Of a stretch of DNA of 64,000 nt, positions 8,910 to 18,185 are shown one piece after another. How positions within the stretch are numbered: position 1 is the first letter of the stretch; each line of letters starts with the position of its first letter. This DNA comes from Dongia rigui (lineage in GTDB: Bacteria > Pseudomonadota > Alphaproteobacteria > Dongiales > Dongiaceae), in assembly GCF_034044635.1 (NCBI RefSeq), contig NZ_JAXCLX010000002.1, positions 62,001 to 126,000 on the forward strand, given 5' to 3'. The position numbers and the translations under genes are program-made. The notes beneath the pieces were generated by a model. It was not told where the DNA came from and made no database searches. It worked only from the letters and a program-made list of their open reading frames with translations.

Positions 8910-9692
8910 ATGTTCTCATTGACCGCCACCGTCTCCGGACGGCGCTTCATCGCGATTGCGATCCTGGTTTTTCTGGTTCTCGGCCTGCTGTGGTGGGGCG
9001 TGACCGAGACGGGATTGGTGACGCCGCTTTTCCTGCCTTCGCCGGCAATGGTGATGTTGCGCCTGCAGGAACTGGCGGTGAGCGGGAAGCTCCTCGACGA
9101 CCTCATCGTCAGCGTCTATCGCATCTCGCTGGGCTTCCTCATCTCGACCCTCTTCGCGCTTCCCATCGGCATCCTCATCGGCTCCTATCGCGCCTGGGAA
9201 GCGGCGATCGAACCGCTGGTCGATTTCATCCGCTACATGCCGGTGGTGGCCTTCGTGCCGCTCACCATTCTTTGGACCGGCACGGGTGATGCGCAGAAAT
9301 TCCTCATCATCTTCATCGGCACCTTCTTCCAGCAGGTTCTGCTGGTGATGGACAACGTCAAATCCGTGCCGCGCGATTTCATCAATCTCGGGCGTACGCT
9401 ACAGATGCCGGAATGGCGCATCCTCTCGCGCATCATCCTCCCTTCCGCCATGCCGGCGATCTGGGATTCGATGCGCATCAGCCTGGGCTGGGCCTGGACC
9501 TGGCTGGTGGTGGCCGAGTTGGTGGCCGCCACTTCGGGCCTTGGCTATCGCATCACCACGGCGCAGCGTTTCTTTCAGACCGACACCATCTTCGGCTATC
9601 TGCTGCTCCTGGGCGTCCTGGGGCTTGCCACCGATCAGGCGATGAAATGGGCGCATCGGCGCCTGTTCCGCTATCTGCGGGTGCAGCGATGA
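8910..9692 (+). CDS. NitT/TauT-family ABC transporter permease
   Basis: A 260-aa inner-membrane permease with six hydrophobic segments. The EAA loop for ATPase contact is INLGRTLQMPEWRILSRIILPSAMPAIW in spaced form around residue 165. An in-frame ATG also exists at 8859, but a start there would place the initiation region inside the stem-loop at 8861-8896. The ATG at 8910, immediately before the first membrane segment, is preferred though it lacks a good ribosome site. The gene overlaps the ATPase gene by 4 bp. Confidence 0.85.
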   Translation: MFSLTATVSGRRFIAIAILVFLVLGLLWWGVTETGLVTPLFLPSPAMVMLRLQELAVSGKLLDDLIVSVYRISLGFLISTLFALPIGILIGSYRAWEAAIEPLVDFIRYMPVVAFVPLTILWTGTGDAQKFLIIFIGTFFQQVLLVMDNVKSVPRDFINLGRTLQMPEWRILSRIILPSAMPAIWDSMRISLGWAWTWLVVAELVAATSGLGYRITTAQRFFQTDTIFGYLLLLGVLGLATDQAMKWAHRRLFRYLRVQR

Positions 9693-10486
9693 CCGCGCCC
9701 AAGCTCGTCGTCTCAAACCTTGGCAAGACCTTCCGCGGTGATCGCGGCGATGTCGTCGCCTTGAACGGCGTCGACCTCGTCATCGGCGAAAATGAATTCG
9801 TTTCATTGGTTGGGACCTCCGGCTGCGGCAAGTCGACCCTGCTCTCGATCGTCGCGGGGCTCGAGAGCCACGATCAGGGCACCCTCACGCTGGACGGCAA
9901 GCCGATCAGAGGCCCCGGCCTCGATCGCGGCGTCGTGTTCCAGAGCTATACCCTGCTGCCCTGGCTCACCACGCTCGGCAATGTCGAATTTGCGCTGCTC
10001 GCCGCGGGCAAGTCGCGGAAAGATGCCCGCGACATCGCCCGATCGCATCTGTCGCTGGTTGGGCTCGATGGGTTTGCGGATCGCTTCCCCAGCGAACTGT
10101 CCGGCGGCATGAAGCAGCGCGTCGCCATCGCGCGGGCCCTTTCCTATCGCCCCAACATGCTGCTGATGGACGAGCCCTTCGGCGCCCTCGATGCCCTCAC
10201 CCGTCATCACATGCAGGAGCTGCTGGCCCGCATCTGGGAACAGCACCGCTTGACCGTCCTCTTTGTGACCCATGATGTGGAGGAGGCGGTCTATATGTCC
10301 GACCGCGTCGCCGTCATGTCGAACCGTCCCGGCCGCATCAAGAGCATCATCCCGATCGATCTGCCGCGCCCGCGCACCTATGAGATGACCGGGTCGCCGG
10401 AATTTGCGCGGTTGCAGCGCGACGTGCTCTCCGAGATCCGGGCCGAATCCATCGCCATCGCCGCACTCGGCGACGCGCTGGTCTGA
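9689..10486 (+). CDS. NitT/TauT-family ABC transporter ATP-binding protein
   Basis: A 265-aa ABC ATPase of the SsuB/TauB/NrtD group. It has Walker A GTSGCGKSTL near residue 45, Q-loop VVFQSYTLLPWLT, signature LSGGMKQRVAIARAL, Walker [14 protein letters not shown] and the switch His in VLFVTHDVEEA. The start overlaps the permease stop (ATGA), which indicates translational coupling. The segment before 9689 in the same frame is read-through of another frame and not part of the protein. Confidence 0.9.
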   Translation: MTAPKLVVSNLGKTFRGDRGDVVALNGVDLVIGENEFVSLVGTSGCGKSTLLSIVAGLESHDQGTLTLDGKPIRGPGLDRGVVFQSYTLLPWLTTLGNVEFALLAAGKSRKDARDIARSHLSLVGLDGFADRFPSELSGGMKQRVAIARALSYRPNMLLMDEPFGALDALTRHHMQELLARIWEQHRLTVLFVTHDVEEAVYMSDRVAVMSNRPGRIKSIIPIDLPRPRTYEMTGSPEFARLQRDVLSEIRAESIAIAALGDALV

Positions 10487-10493
10487 GCTTTCC

Positions 10494-11939
10494 ATGAACC
10501 GCGCCGACTATCTCGCCCAGGATGGTCTCGGTCTCGCCGATCTCATCCGTCGCCGCGCCGTCTCGGCCGATGAGGTTCTCGTCGCCGCGCGCGAGGTGAT
10601 TGCGGCCACCAATCCCGAGACCAACGCCATCGTCGACCTGTTCGCCAATCCTGCTGAATCCAACATGGATCCAGCAGCGCGCTTTCACGGTGTGCCGTTC
10701 CTGCTCAAGGATATCGGCGGCGCCCTCAACGGCGCCAGGACCACCGGCGCCAGCCGCTATCTGGCCGGGCTGCCGCCGCTCGACACCGACGATGCGCTGA
10801 CGGCCCGCTTCAAGCAGGCTGGCCTGCGCATTCTCGGGAAGACGAATCTCCCCGAACTCGGCTTCAACGTGACGACCGAGCCTGCCATGTTCGGGCCTGC
10901 CCGCAATCCCTGGAATCTGGCGCATTCGACTGGCGGTTCTTCCGGCGGCTCGGCGGCGGCGGTCGCCGCCGGCATGGTGCCGCTTGCCCACGCGACCGAC
11001 GGCGCCGGATCGATCCGCATTCCGGCGGCGGCGTGCGGCCTGGTCGGCTTGAAACCGTCGCGCGGGAGCCTCCCGCAAGGTCCGGCCCATGCCGATATCT
11101 ATGCTGGGCTGGTGAGCGAGGGCGTGGTGAGCCGTTCCGTGCGCGATACGGCGGCGGCTCTCGACATCGCCTACGGTCCCGATGCGGGGGCGCCTTATGG
11201 CGCACCGCCGGCACCCATTGCCGGCTTCCTCAGCGCGCTCATGCAGAACGGGCCGCGCCTCAAGATCGGCGTCAATCACCAGCATCTTGATGACGTCGCC
11301 TTGGCGCCGGAGGGATTGGCAGCGCTGGAAACGGCAGCGGAACTGCTCCGCGGGCTCGGCCATCACGTAGCGCCGATCGCCCTGCCGATCAAAGAACACG
11401 ATCTCGTCCTTCCGCGCCGCGTCTACAAGGCACAGGTCTGCGCCCAGGCTGCGGCGGACGCGGCCGAACTCAAAACGATCCTCGGCCGTCCGCCGCACGA
11501 AGGCGAAATGGAACGCATCAACCTTGCCGCCGCCGAAGCGGGGCGGCGCATGGGCGCTGCCGAATACGTCGCCACCATCCGCGCCGGGCAGGCTTTCACG
11601 CGGACCATGGCGCTGCTCTGGGACGATATCGACGTGTTGCTGACGCCGGCATTGGCCGGCCCCGCACCGCAACTCGGCGCCTTCCCGACCGATCATGACG
11701 ACGTCGATCTGCATGTCGCGCGCATGCTGCGTTTCTCGCCCTTCACCGCCACCTACAACGTGACCGGCGAGCCGGCGATCACCTTGCCGATCCAGCAATC
11801 GGCCGATGGGTTGCCGCTCGGCATCCAGCTTTGCGCCGCCTTAGGAAATGACGCCTCACTGCTGGTCCTGGCCCAGGAAATCGAGACGGCGCGCGTGTTT
11901 GCGCTGTCACCGATGCTGCGCCGGCAAGGCGACCTTTAG
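10494..11939 (+). CDS. Amidase (amidase-signature family)
   Basis: A 481-aa amidase with the Ser-cisSer-Lys triad of the amidase-signature family. The lysine is in PFLLKDIGGA near residue 78. The cis-serine and nucleophile region runs from GGSSGGSAAAVAAGMVP to DGAGSIRIPAA, around residues 145-180. It begins 7 bp after the transporter ATPase gene, so it is probably the last gene of the uptake operon and hydrolyses an amide or a derivative of the imported compound. The substrate is not determined; these proteins are often mis-called GatA, but no gatB or gatC is present. Confidence 0.85.
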   Translation: MNRADYLAQDGLGLADLIRRRAVSADEVLVAAREVIAATNPETNAIVDLFANPAESNMDPAARFHGVPFLLKDIGGALNGARTTGASRYLAGLPPLDTDDALTARFKQAGLRILGKTNLPELGFNVTTEPAMFGPARNPWNLAHSTGGSSGGSAAAVAAGMVPLAHATDGAGSIRIPAAACGLVGLKPSRGSLPQGPAHADIYAGLVSEGVVSRSVRDTAAALDIAYGPDAGAPYGAPPAPIAGFLSALMQNGPRLKIGVNHQHLDDVALAPEGLAALETAAELLRGLGHHVAPIALPIKEHDLVLPRRVYKAQVCAQAAADAAELKTILGRPPHEGEMERINLAAAEAGRRMGAAEYVATIRAGQAFTRTMALLWDDIDVLLTPALAGPAPQLGAFPTDHDDVDLHVARMLRFSPFTATYNVTGEPAITLPIQQSADGLPLGIQLCAALGNDASLLVLAQEIETARVFALSPMLRRQGDL

Positions 11940-12104
11940 ACCATCCATCGCTTGTATCGAGACAAGCTCATCCACAACTGTATCGAAGCAATAACCCGCT
12001 GGACGGGCAGGGCCGCGCCAGCGCATGCTTGGGCGTTGTTGGCGGCCCGGCCGCCGCTTTCTGGTGCTGACCGATCGGTCGGAATGCGTGAGGAGAAAGA
12101 CGTT

Positions 12105-13190
12105 ATGACCAAAGCTGGAATGTTCGCGCGGGCGCGGGTCGGGGCCACGGGCTTCACCCTGGTCGCCGCGGCCATCACGGCCATCATATCTGGCACGCTC
12201 ATCGCCCAGCCCGCAGCGGCGCGTGAAGTAAAGAAGCTTGCCATTCTGACACCGGAAGATCCCACCGATTACGGCTGGAACCAGCAGGGCTATGATGCGG
12301 CGAAGGCCGTGGCGGAAAAACTCGGCCTCGATTTCATGCCGGCAACCGGCCTTGGCTATGGTGATGTGCATCCCACTTTACGCGAACTTGCCGATGACGG
12401 CGCCAGCCTGCTCATCGCCCATGCCAGCGGCTACAACACGGCCGCACCCGAAGTCGGCGCCGAAAAGAACGTAGCCGTCGCCATCGTCGACCGCCCGAAC
12501 GACAGCAAAGAAGGCGCCGTTGCCGATTATACCTTGAGCGGTCATGAAGGTGCCTATCTCGCCGGCGTGCTGGCGGCGAAGACGACGCAGACGAAGGCCG
12601 TCGGCATCGTCGTCTCCGGCGAGCCGCCGTCATGGAATTCGCAATCCGCCGCTTTCGCGCAAGGGGTGAAGGCCACGCGTGCCGACGTGAAGATTCTCTA
12701 CGCCGTCATCGGTCCGGCGGCCTATTCGGATGCAGCTGGCGGCCGCCGGGTGACGGACTCAGTCATCGGCGCTGGCGCCGATGTGATCTTCGGCCAGGGC
12801 GATGGTGCCAGCTTCGGCATGCTGCAGGCGGTCGAAACGGCGAAATCGACTTCGGGCGGGAAGGTCTGGTTCATCGACGTCATCGGCGACAAGACGCCGA
12901 TCGACAAGGGGCATCTCCTCTCCTCGGTCGTCTGGAATCTGGAGCCGGTCTATACGGCGATGGTCGAGGATCTGAAGGCCGACAAGTTCGGGACCCATCC
13001 CTATTCAATCCAGCTGGCCGACGATTCCGTGCGTCTCTTGAAGACCAACCATATTGCCGATGATGTCTGGGCTGCGGTTTCCGAGGTGCGCCAGCAGATC
13101 GTCGACGGCAAGCTGAAGATCGAGCCGGTCTGGGAGGCGGACAAGGTCCGCGCTCTTATGAGCTCGATCACCGATGCCGGCGCGCAATAA
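12105..13190 (+). CDS. BMP-family ABC transporter substrate-binding protein
   Basis: A 361-aa binding protein of the basic membrane protein / PnrA (nucleoside-binding) family. The start at 12105 is chosen for the GAGGAG ribosome site 10 nt upstream. The N-terminus is a Sec signal ending in PAAA, with no lipobox cysteine. The mature part starts with the family strand KKLAILTPEDPTDYGWNQQGYDAA, and later has GQGDGASFGMLQA and FIDVIGDKT. It delivers ligand to the two permeases and double ATPase encoded next. Purine nucleosides are the family norm, but the ligand is not fixed here. Confidence 0.85.
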   Translation: MTKAGMFARARVGATGFTLVAAAITAIISGTLIAQPAAAREVKKLAILTPEDPTDYGWNQQGYDAAKAVAEKLGLDFMPATGLGYGDVHPTLRELADDGASLLIAHASGYNTAAPEVGAEKNVAVAIVDRPNDSKEGAVADYTLSGHEGAYLAGVLAAKTTQTKAVGIVVSGEPPSWNSQSAAFAQGVKATRADVKILYAVIGPAAYSDAAGGRRVTDSVIGAGADVIFGQGDGASFGMLQAVETAKSTSGGKVWFIDVIGDKTPIDKGHLLSSVVWNLEPVYTAMVEDLKADKFGTHPYSIQLADDSVRLLKTNHIADDVWAAVSEVRQQIVDGKLKIEPVWEADKVRALMSSITDAGAQ

Positions 13191-13246
13191 GGGGGCAGGG
13201 GGCCGGCGGCCTGGACTTGGGGCCGCCCGGGGGGCAAGCTGGCGAC

Positions 13247-14869
13247 ATGGCAAGCGACAACGGACAGCCGCGATCGAACTCGGCGACGGGCGCAGATTCT
13301 GCGCCCGTTTTATCTGTGCATGCCCTCACCAAGCGCTTCCCCGGAATCGTTGCCAATGACCAGATCTCGCTCGACTTTCATGCCGGTGAAATTCATATCC
13401 TGCTCGGCGAAAACGGTGCCGGAAAATCGACATTGATCGGCATGCTCGCCGGCATGCAATCGCCCGATGCCGGTGAAATTCGCGTCGGTGGTGAAATCGT
13501 GCAGATCAAATCCCCCCGCGAGGCCCTCAATCTTGGCATCGGTACGGTCTTCCAGCATGTGCTGCTGGTGCCGAGCCTTTCGGTCATCGAGAATCTGATG
13601 CTGGGTGGCGCCTGGTGGCAAAGGCTGGCACGCGGGTCGGCCCTGGCGCGCTTTGCCGAATTGTCCGGCTTGCTGGGTGTGACCCTCGATCCCAATGCCA
13701 GGCTCGGCAGCCTGTCCTTGGGCCAGCAGCAGCAGGTCGAAATCATGCGTGCCCTGTGGCGCGAGGCACGGCTCCTCATCCTCGACGAACCGACATCGAT
13801 GCTGACGCCGCAGGGCGTCAAGGATCTGGCGGCGGTCCTCCGACGCCTTCGCGACAAAGGCGTCGCCATCATCCTGGTCACGCACAAGCTGGGCGAGGCC
13901 ACGGATCTTGGCGATCGCATATCGGTGCTGCGCCATGGCCAGCTGGTCGGCGCGGTCGCCCCTGCGGATTGCCGCAGTTGGACGGCGGCCGAGGTGAGCG
14001 ACCGTGTCATCGCCATGATGTTCGGCGGCAGCGACGCGTCGGCAGAGCGCGCCATCCAGGTTGGCAGTGGCGAAGGCCATGCCTCGCTGGTCGCCCATGC
14101 CGGTGCGCCTTGCCTGCAGGTCAGCGGTCTGACCACGGCGGCCGAACGGGGGGCCTGTCCCTTGCGCGACGTGACGCTCGACCTGTGGCCGGGCGAGGTC
14201 TTGGGCATTGCCGGTGTCGACGGCAATGGGCAGAAGCACCTGGCCGAGACGCTGGCCGGGCAGCGCGCGGCCAGCAGCGGAACCATCCGCGTTGACGGGA
14301 AGGACGTGACCGGTGGCGATGTCGCCGCGCGCCGGCAGGTCGGCATCCGCTATGTAACGGATGATCGCCTGGGCGAAGGGACGGTCGGCAGCCTCTCGGT
14401 CGCAGTCAATTTGCTGCTGAAGGATATCGGAAGACCGCCCTTCTGGCGCCATGGCATCGCCGATCGCGCGCGCATCCGCGCAGCTGCCGTCGGTCGCATC
14501 GAGGCCAATGACATCCGCACGCGCGCCCCCGAGACACCGCTCGGCAAACTGTCCGGTGGCAATATCCAGAAAGTCCTCCTGGCGCGCGAGCTGGGCGAAG
14601 GTGCGGGCGCTGCGCCCACGCGGGTCATCATCTTCGCCAAGCCGACCCATGGCCTCGATCTGCAGAACGCCGAGCTTGCCCATGACCGCATTCGCCAAAG
14701 CGCCGCTGCCGGGCAAGGGATCCTGTTGCTGTCGACCGATCTCGACGAATTGCTGGGCCTGAGCGACCGCATCGCCGTCCTCGTCGACGGGCGCGTGGTC
14801 GGCATCGTGGCGAACGGTGCAGGCGCCGGTCTCGCGGTGGGGCGCCTGATGACCGGGGCGGCGGCATGA
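13247..14869 (+). CDS. Double-domain ABC transporter ATP-binding protein (nucleoside/sugar type)
   Basis: A 540-aa protein with two ABC domains, as in the YufO/RbsA type. The first domain (about residues 20-255) has Walker A GENGAGKSTL and signature LSLGQQQQVEIMRAL. The second (about residues 285-535) has a degenerate P-loop, GVDGNGQKHLAE, and signature LSGGNIQKVLLARELG. An asymmetric second site is normal in this family. It powers uptake with the BMP binding protein and the two permeases downstream. An in-frame ATG at 13217 is possible; 13247 fits family length better. Confidence 0.87.
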   Translation: MASDNGQPRSNSATGADSAPVLSVHALTKRFPGIVANDQISLDFHAGEIHILLGENGAGKSTLIGMLAGMQSPDAGEIRVGGEIVQIKSPREALNLGIGTVFQHVLLVPSLSVIENLMLGGAWWQRLARGSALARFAELSGLLGVTLDPNARLGSLSLGQQQQVEIMRALWREARLLILDEPTSMLTPQGVKDLAAVLRRLRDKGVAIILVTHKLGEATDLGDRISVLRHGQLVGAVAPADCRSWTAAEVSDRVIAMMFGGSDASAERAIQVGSGEGHASLVAHAGAPCLQVSGLTTAAERGACPLRDVTLDLWPGEVLGIAGVDGNGQKHLAETLAGQRAASSGTIRVDGKDVTGGDVAARRQVGIRYVTDDRLGEGTVGSLSVAVNLLLKDIGRPPFWRHGIADRARIRAAAVGRIEANDIRTRAPETPLGKLSGGNIQKVLLARELGEGAGAAPTRVIIFAKPTHGLDLQNAELAHDRIRQSAAAGQGILLLSTDLDELLGLSDRIAVLVDGRVVGIVANGAGAGLAVGRLMTGAAA

Positions 14870-15885
14870 ACCATCTTTGGCGCCTCTGCCTTCCGCTCCT
14901 GCTGGCCCTCGTGGCTGGCGGCCTGGTGCTGGTCATCCTGGGCAAGGATCCGCTCGCCTATTATTTCTATGTGCTCGACCGTGGCATCCTCAGCTGGGGC
15001 GGCTTGCAGGAAACGCTGACCCGCATGGCGCCGTTGTTGCTCATCGCCGCAGGGCTCATCGTTGCCTTCCGGGCCGGTATTTGGAATCTGGGCGGCGACG
15101 GGCAATATCTGCTGGCGGCGGTGGTGACGGCGGCCCTGGCTCCGGCCCTGATCGGCTTTGTGCCGCGCGGCCTCACACTCATCCTCTGCATGCTGGCGGC
15201 GACGCTCGTCGGGGCCCTGTGGTCGCTGCTGCCGGCTTTCTTGAAGGCGCGCTACGGAATCAACGAGATCATCACGTCGCTGATGATGAGTTTCCTCGGC
15301 ATTTCCCTGGCAAATGTGCTGGTGAAGCTGTTCTTCTGGGACCCGGCGACAACTGTCCCCCAAACCCGTACCCTCGACATCGCCAGTCGCCTGCCGCGAA
15401 TTTCCGGCAGCAATATCCATATCGGTCTCCTAATCGCTCTCTGCCTTGTCGTCCTCGTCCATCTGCTGATGACGCGCACGGCCTTTGGACTGAAATTGCA
15501 GGTCGTCGGCGCCAGTCCGGCTGCGGCGCGTCATGCGGGCCTCAAGGTGGGTTTTCTCACCGTCGCCACCTTCGCCTTGAGTGCCGGCCTCATCGGTCTG
15601 GCCGGCGCGGTCGAGATTCTTGGCGTCTGGGGCAATGTGCGGGCGGATTGGAACCCGGCCTATGGCATGCTGGTGGTGCCGCTGGTCTTTCTGGCGCGGA
15701 TGAACGGCCTTGCCGTCATCGGCTTTACCTTCTTTTTCGCGGCGCTGATGATCGGCGGCGAAAGTGCCGCCCGCCGCATCGGTGTGCCGCAGGATTTCGT
15801 GCTCCTCCTCATGGGCCTCGTGCTGGCGTTTCTGGGCCTCGTCGAATATCTCGACCATCGCCACCAGATGCGGGCGGCAGCGTGA
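14866..15885 (+). CDS. ABC transporter permease (BMP/nucleoside type), first subunit
   Basis: A 339-aa hydrophobic permease of the BPD_transp_2 family with eight to ten membrane segments. Family motifs include IVAFRAGIWNLGGDGQYLL near residue 65 and RYGINEIITSLMMSFLGI near residue 130. It overlaps the ATPase gene by 4 bp and is followed 4 bp later by the second permease. It probably forms a heterodimeric channel with that protein. Confidence 0.87.
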   Translation: MNHLWRLCLPLLLALVAGGLVLVILGKDPLAYYFYVLDRGILSWGGLQETLTRMAPLLLIAAGLIVAFRAGIWNLGGDGQYLLAAVVTAALAPALIGFVPRGLTLILCMLAATLVGALWSLLPAFLKARYGINEIITSLMMSFLGISLANVLVKLFFWDPATTVPQTRTLDIASRLPRISGSNIHIGLLIALCLVVLVHLLMTRTAFGLKLQVVGASPAAARHAGLKVGFLTVATFALSAGLIGLAGAVEILGVWGNVRADWNPAYGMLVVPLVFLARMNGLAVIGFTFFFAALMIGGESAARRIGVPQDFVLLLMGLVLAFLGLVEYLDHRHQMRAAA

Positions 15886-15889
15886 CGCC

Positions 15890-16825
15890 ATGACCGAATT
15901 GCTCTCGCAACCCTTCCTCGTCTCGCTGCTCTTTGGGGCCGTCACCGCTGGTATTCCGTTGCTGCTGGCCGGGCTCGGCGAGCAGATATCCGAGAAGGCG
16001 GGCGTGCTCAATATCGGCATCGAGGGCATGATGCTGCTCGGCGCCTATTGCGGTTTCGTCGCCGCCTATTATTCCGGCTCCTTCACCCTGGGTTTTGTCG
16101 CCGGCGGTCTCGGTGGCATGGCCGCTGCTGCCCTGATGGCGTTGTTATGCGTTCGCCTTGGCCTCAACCAGATCGTCATCGGCATCGCCTTGACGCTTGG
16201 TGCCGAAGGGCTGACCGCCCTGCTGCATCATTTTCAGTTCTCGCGCACCTATCCGCGCCTCGACCAGGCGCCGGTGCTGGCCTTCCCGCTGCTCCTCGAC
16301 ATCCCGGTGATCGGCCCGGCGCTCTTTGCCCACAATCCAGTTGTCTATCTCGCCGTTGCCTTCGTGGCGGTTCTCGCCTGGGTGTTTCGCAATACGCATG
16401 TCGGCCTCAATCTCGAAGCCGCCGGCACCCATCCGGCGGCGCTCGATGCCGCCGGTACCAGCGTGGTGGTGACCAGAAGTGGGGCGGTGCTGGCGACTGG
16501 CTTCCTGTCGGGTGTCGCTGGCGCCTATCTTGCCAATGTCGGGGCCGGCCTCTTCGTGCCGTTCATGACCCATGGTGCCGGCTTCATCGGCATCGTGCTG
16601 GCCATGCTGGCGCGTGGCAGACCGGTTTGGGTCTTGCTCGGCGCGCTGTTCTTCGGCCTCAGCCTGGCGATGACCACGGCGCTCCAGGTCGCCGGCATCG
16701 ACATCCCCACCGACATCGTGCAGATGCTGCCCTTCGCCGTCGTCATGCTGGTGCTGGTCATCTTCGCGCGCCACGCGGTCCTGCCGCCGGCCCTGGGCCA
16801 GCCCTACCAGCGCGGCGAGCGTTAG
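15890..16825 (+). CDS. ABC transporter permease (BMP/nucleoside type), second subunit
   Basis: A 311-aa permease of the same family as the preceding gene. The diagnostic GEQISEKAGVLNIGIEGMMLLGAYCG lies in spaced form around residues 25-50, with further membrane helices to the C-terminus. The start at 15890 is the first ATG after the previous stop. It is the last gene of the four-gene transporter operon; a long GC-rich inverted repeat follows immediately. Confidence 0.87.
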   Translation: MTELLSQPFLVSLLFGAVTAGIPLLLAGLGEQISEKAGVLNIGIEGMMLLGAYCGFVAAYYSGSFTLGFVAGGLGGMAAAALMALLCVRLGLNQIVIGIALTLGAEGLTALLHHFQFSRTYPRLDQAPVLAFPLLLDIPVIGPALFAHNPVVYLAVAFVAVLAWVFRNTHVGLNLEAAGTHPAALDAAGTSVVVTRSGAVLATGFLSGVAGAYLANVGAGLFVPFMTHGAGFIGIVLAMLARGRPVWVLLGALFFGLSLAMTTALQVAGIDIPTDIVQMLPFAVVMLVLVIFARHAVLPPALGQPYQRGER

Positions 16826-16829
16826 CCTG

Positions 16830-16932
16830 CCCCTCACCCCAACCCTCTCCCCACTTCGTGGGGCGAGGGAGTTTCGAGTGAGTTCGTTATAAAGCCCCTC
16901 GCCCCTCTGGGGAGAGGGGTTGGGGTGAGGGG
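16830..16932. repeat. Long GC-rich inverted repeat between convergent genes
   Basis: A 23-nt arm beginning CCCCTCACCCC (16830-16852) pairs with a 24-nt arm ending GGGGTGAGGGG (16909-16932), differing by one extra G. Inner sequence also pairs, as GGGGCGAGGG against CCCCTCGCCCC. It fills the gap between the transporter operon and the convergent aminotransferase gene. It could act as a bidirectional terminator, or be one copy of a dispersed intergenic palindrome; a similar type occurs at 24266-24404. Confidence 0.75.
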
Positions 16933-16938
16933 TCCGTT

Positions 16939-18114
16939 TCAGCCGGCGGCGATCACCGCGAGGGCCGCTTCAATTCCGGCACCGACATCCACTTTGTGCC
17001 CCAGCTTGCGCAAGGCCCCACCCATGGCGGTGATGGCGGTCGTTGCATAGATCGGCTCCGCCGCCGGCCCCATATGGCCGACGCGCAACACCTTGCCCGC
17101 CGTGGCGCCGAAGCCGCCGGAGAACACAACGCCGAATGCGTCTCGTGCCGTACTCACCCAGGCCTGTTCCGTGACGCCATCCGGAACGCGGATCGCCGTC
17201 GTGGTGGGGGAGGCGATGGCCTCCGTCTTCGCCCAGAGTTCCAGCCCCATCGCCTTGACGCCGGCCCGGGTGGCGGCGGCGGTCAGCGCATGGCGGCGCC
17301 AGACCTTCTCCGGCCCTTCATTGAGATACTGGTCGAACACGGCGTCGAGCCCGTTGATCTCGGCGACCGACGGCGTGAAGGGGAAGGGCTTGTCGTGCCG
17401 CCAGGCATCCTTCCAATCGAGATAGGAGAGGATCGAGGCGCGCGGCGCCTTCGGATTGGCTTCCATATGCGCCCAGGCACGCTCGCTCACCGCGACGACG
17501 GTGGTCCCCGGCGCACCGCCCAGGCATTTGCCGGGACCGGTGATGAAGACGTCGACATGGCAGTCATCGGGATGCACATCCATGCCGCCAAAGGACGAGA
17601 CCGCGTCGACCAGCAGCAGCGCGCCATGATCGCGCACGATCTTGCCGATTTCGCGGATTGGGTTGATCGTGCCGGAGGGCGTGTCGTGATGGACTAGCGA
17701 CACGATCTTGATGTCGGGGCGCTGCTTGAAGGCGGCGGCGACATCGGCCGGATCGATCGCCTCGTTGAACGGCACCTCGATCTCGACCATGTCCTTGTGA
17801 TAGCGCGCCGACCAATAGCCGAAGCCCTTGCCATAGACGCCGGACGCCAAATTGAGCACGGTATCCTCAGGCCCAATCAGCGAGGCGGCCGCGGCTTCGA
17901 TGGCCGGCGCCGGTTCCACCTGCAGCAGCAAAGCCGGTTCCTTGACCCGCAAGGCCGTCGCCGCTTTCTTCGCCACACTTTCGAAGAAATGCTGGAAATA
18001 GGGGTCGTAATGATAGGCGACCGGTCGCGACAGGGCGCGCAGGACGCTCGGATAGACCGCAACCGGTCCGGCGGACAACGTGACGACGGCTTCCTTGATG
18101 GTGGGCGCGCTCAT
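16939..18114 (-). CDS. Class V aminotransferase, pyridoxamine-pyruvate aminotransferase-like
   Basis: A 391-aa PLP fold-type I enzyme. The Schiff-base lysine is Lys196 in TGPGKCLGG and the PLP aspartate is Asp170 in LLVDAVSSFGG. Long blocks agree closely with what I remember of Mesorhizobium loti pyridoxamine-pyruvate aminotransferase: LNLASGVYGKGFGYW, HHDTPSGTINPI, FPFTPSVAEINGLDA and ASPTTTAIRVPDG. That enzyme converts pyridoxamine plus pyruvate to pyridoxal plus alanine at the head of vitamin B6 breakdown. None of the later B6-degradation enzymes is seen nearby. It is convergent with the BMP-type transporter operon. A general alanine-glyoxylate-type aminotransferase is the alternative. Confidence 0.7.
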   Translation of the reverse strand: MSAPTIKEAVVTLSAGPVAVYPSVLRALSRPVAYHYDPYFQHFFESVAKKAATALRVKEPALLLQVEPAPAIEAAAASLIGPEDTVLNLASGVYGKGFGYWSARYHKDMVEIEVPFNEAIDPADVAAAFKQRPDIKIVSLVHHDTPSGTINPIREIGKIVRDHGALLLVDAVSSFGGMDVHPDDCHVDVFITGPGKCLGGAPGTTVVAVSERAWAHMEANPKAPRASILSYLDWKDAWRHDKPFPFTPSVAEINGLDAVFDQYLNEGPEKVWRRHALTAAATRAGVKAMGLELWAKTEAIASPTTTAIRVPDGVTEQAWVSTARDAFGVVFSGGFGATAGKVLRVGHMGPAAEPIYATTAITAMGGALRKLGHKVDVGAGIEAALAVIAAG

Positions 18115-18185
18115 GATCTGGGCATTTCCCCTGTGGTCGAGACGGCTTATTCTGATGCCGCCAATTCTAGACTGCGGCCGCGCCC

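Noticed and set aside
10347-11798. 483-aa minus-strand open frame
   Set aside because: Antisense to the amidase gene, which carries the full amidase signature.
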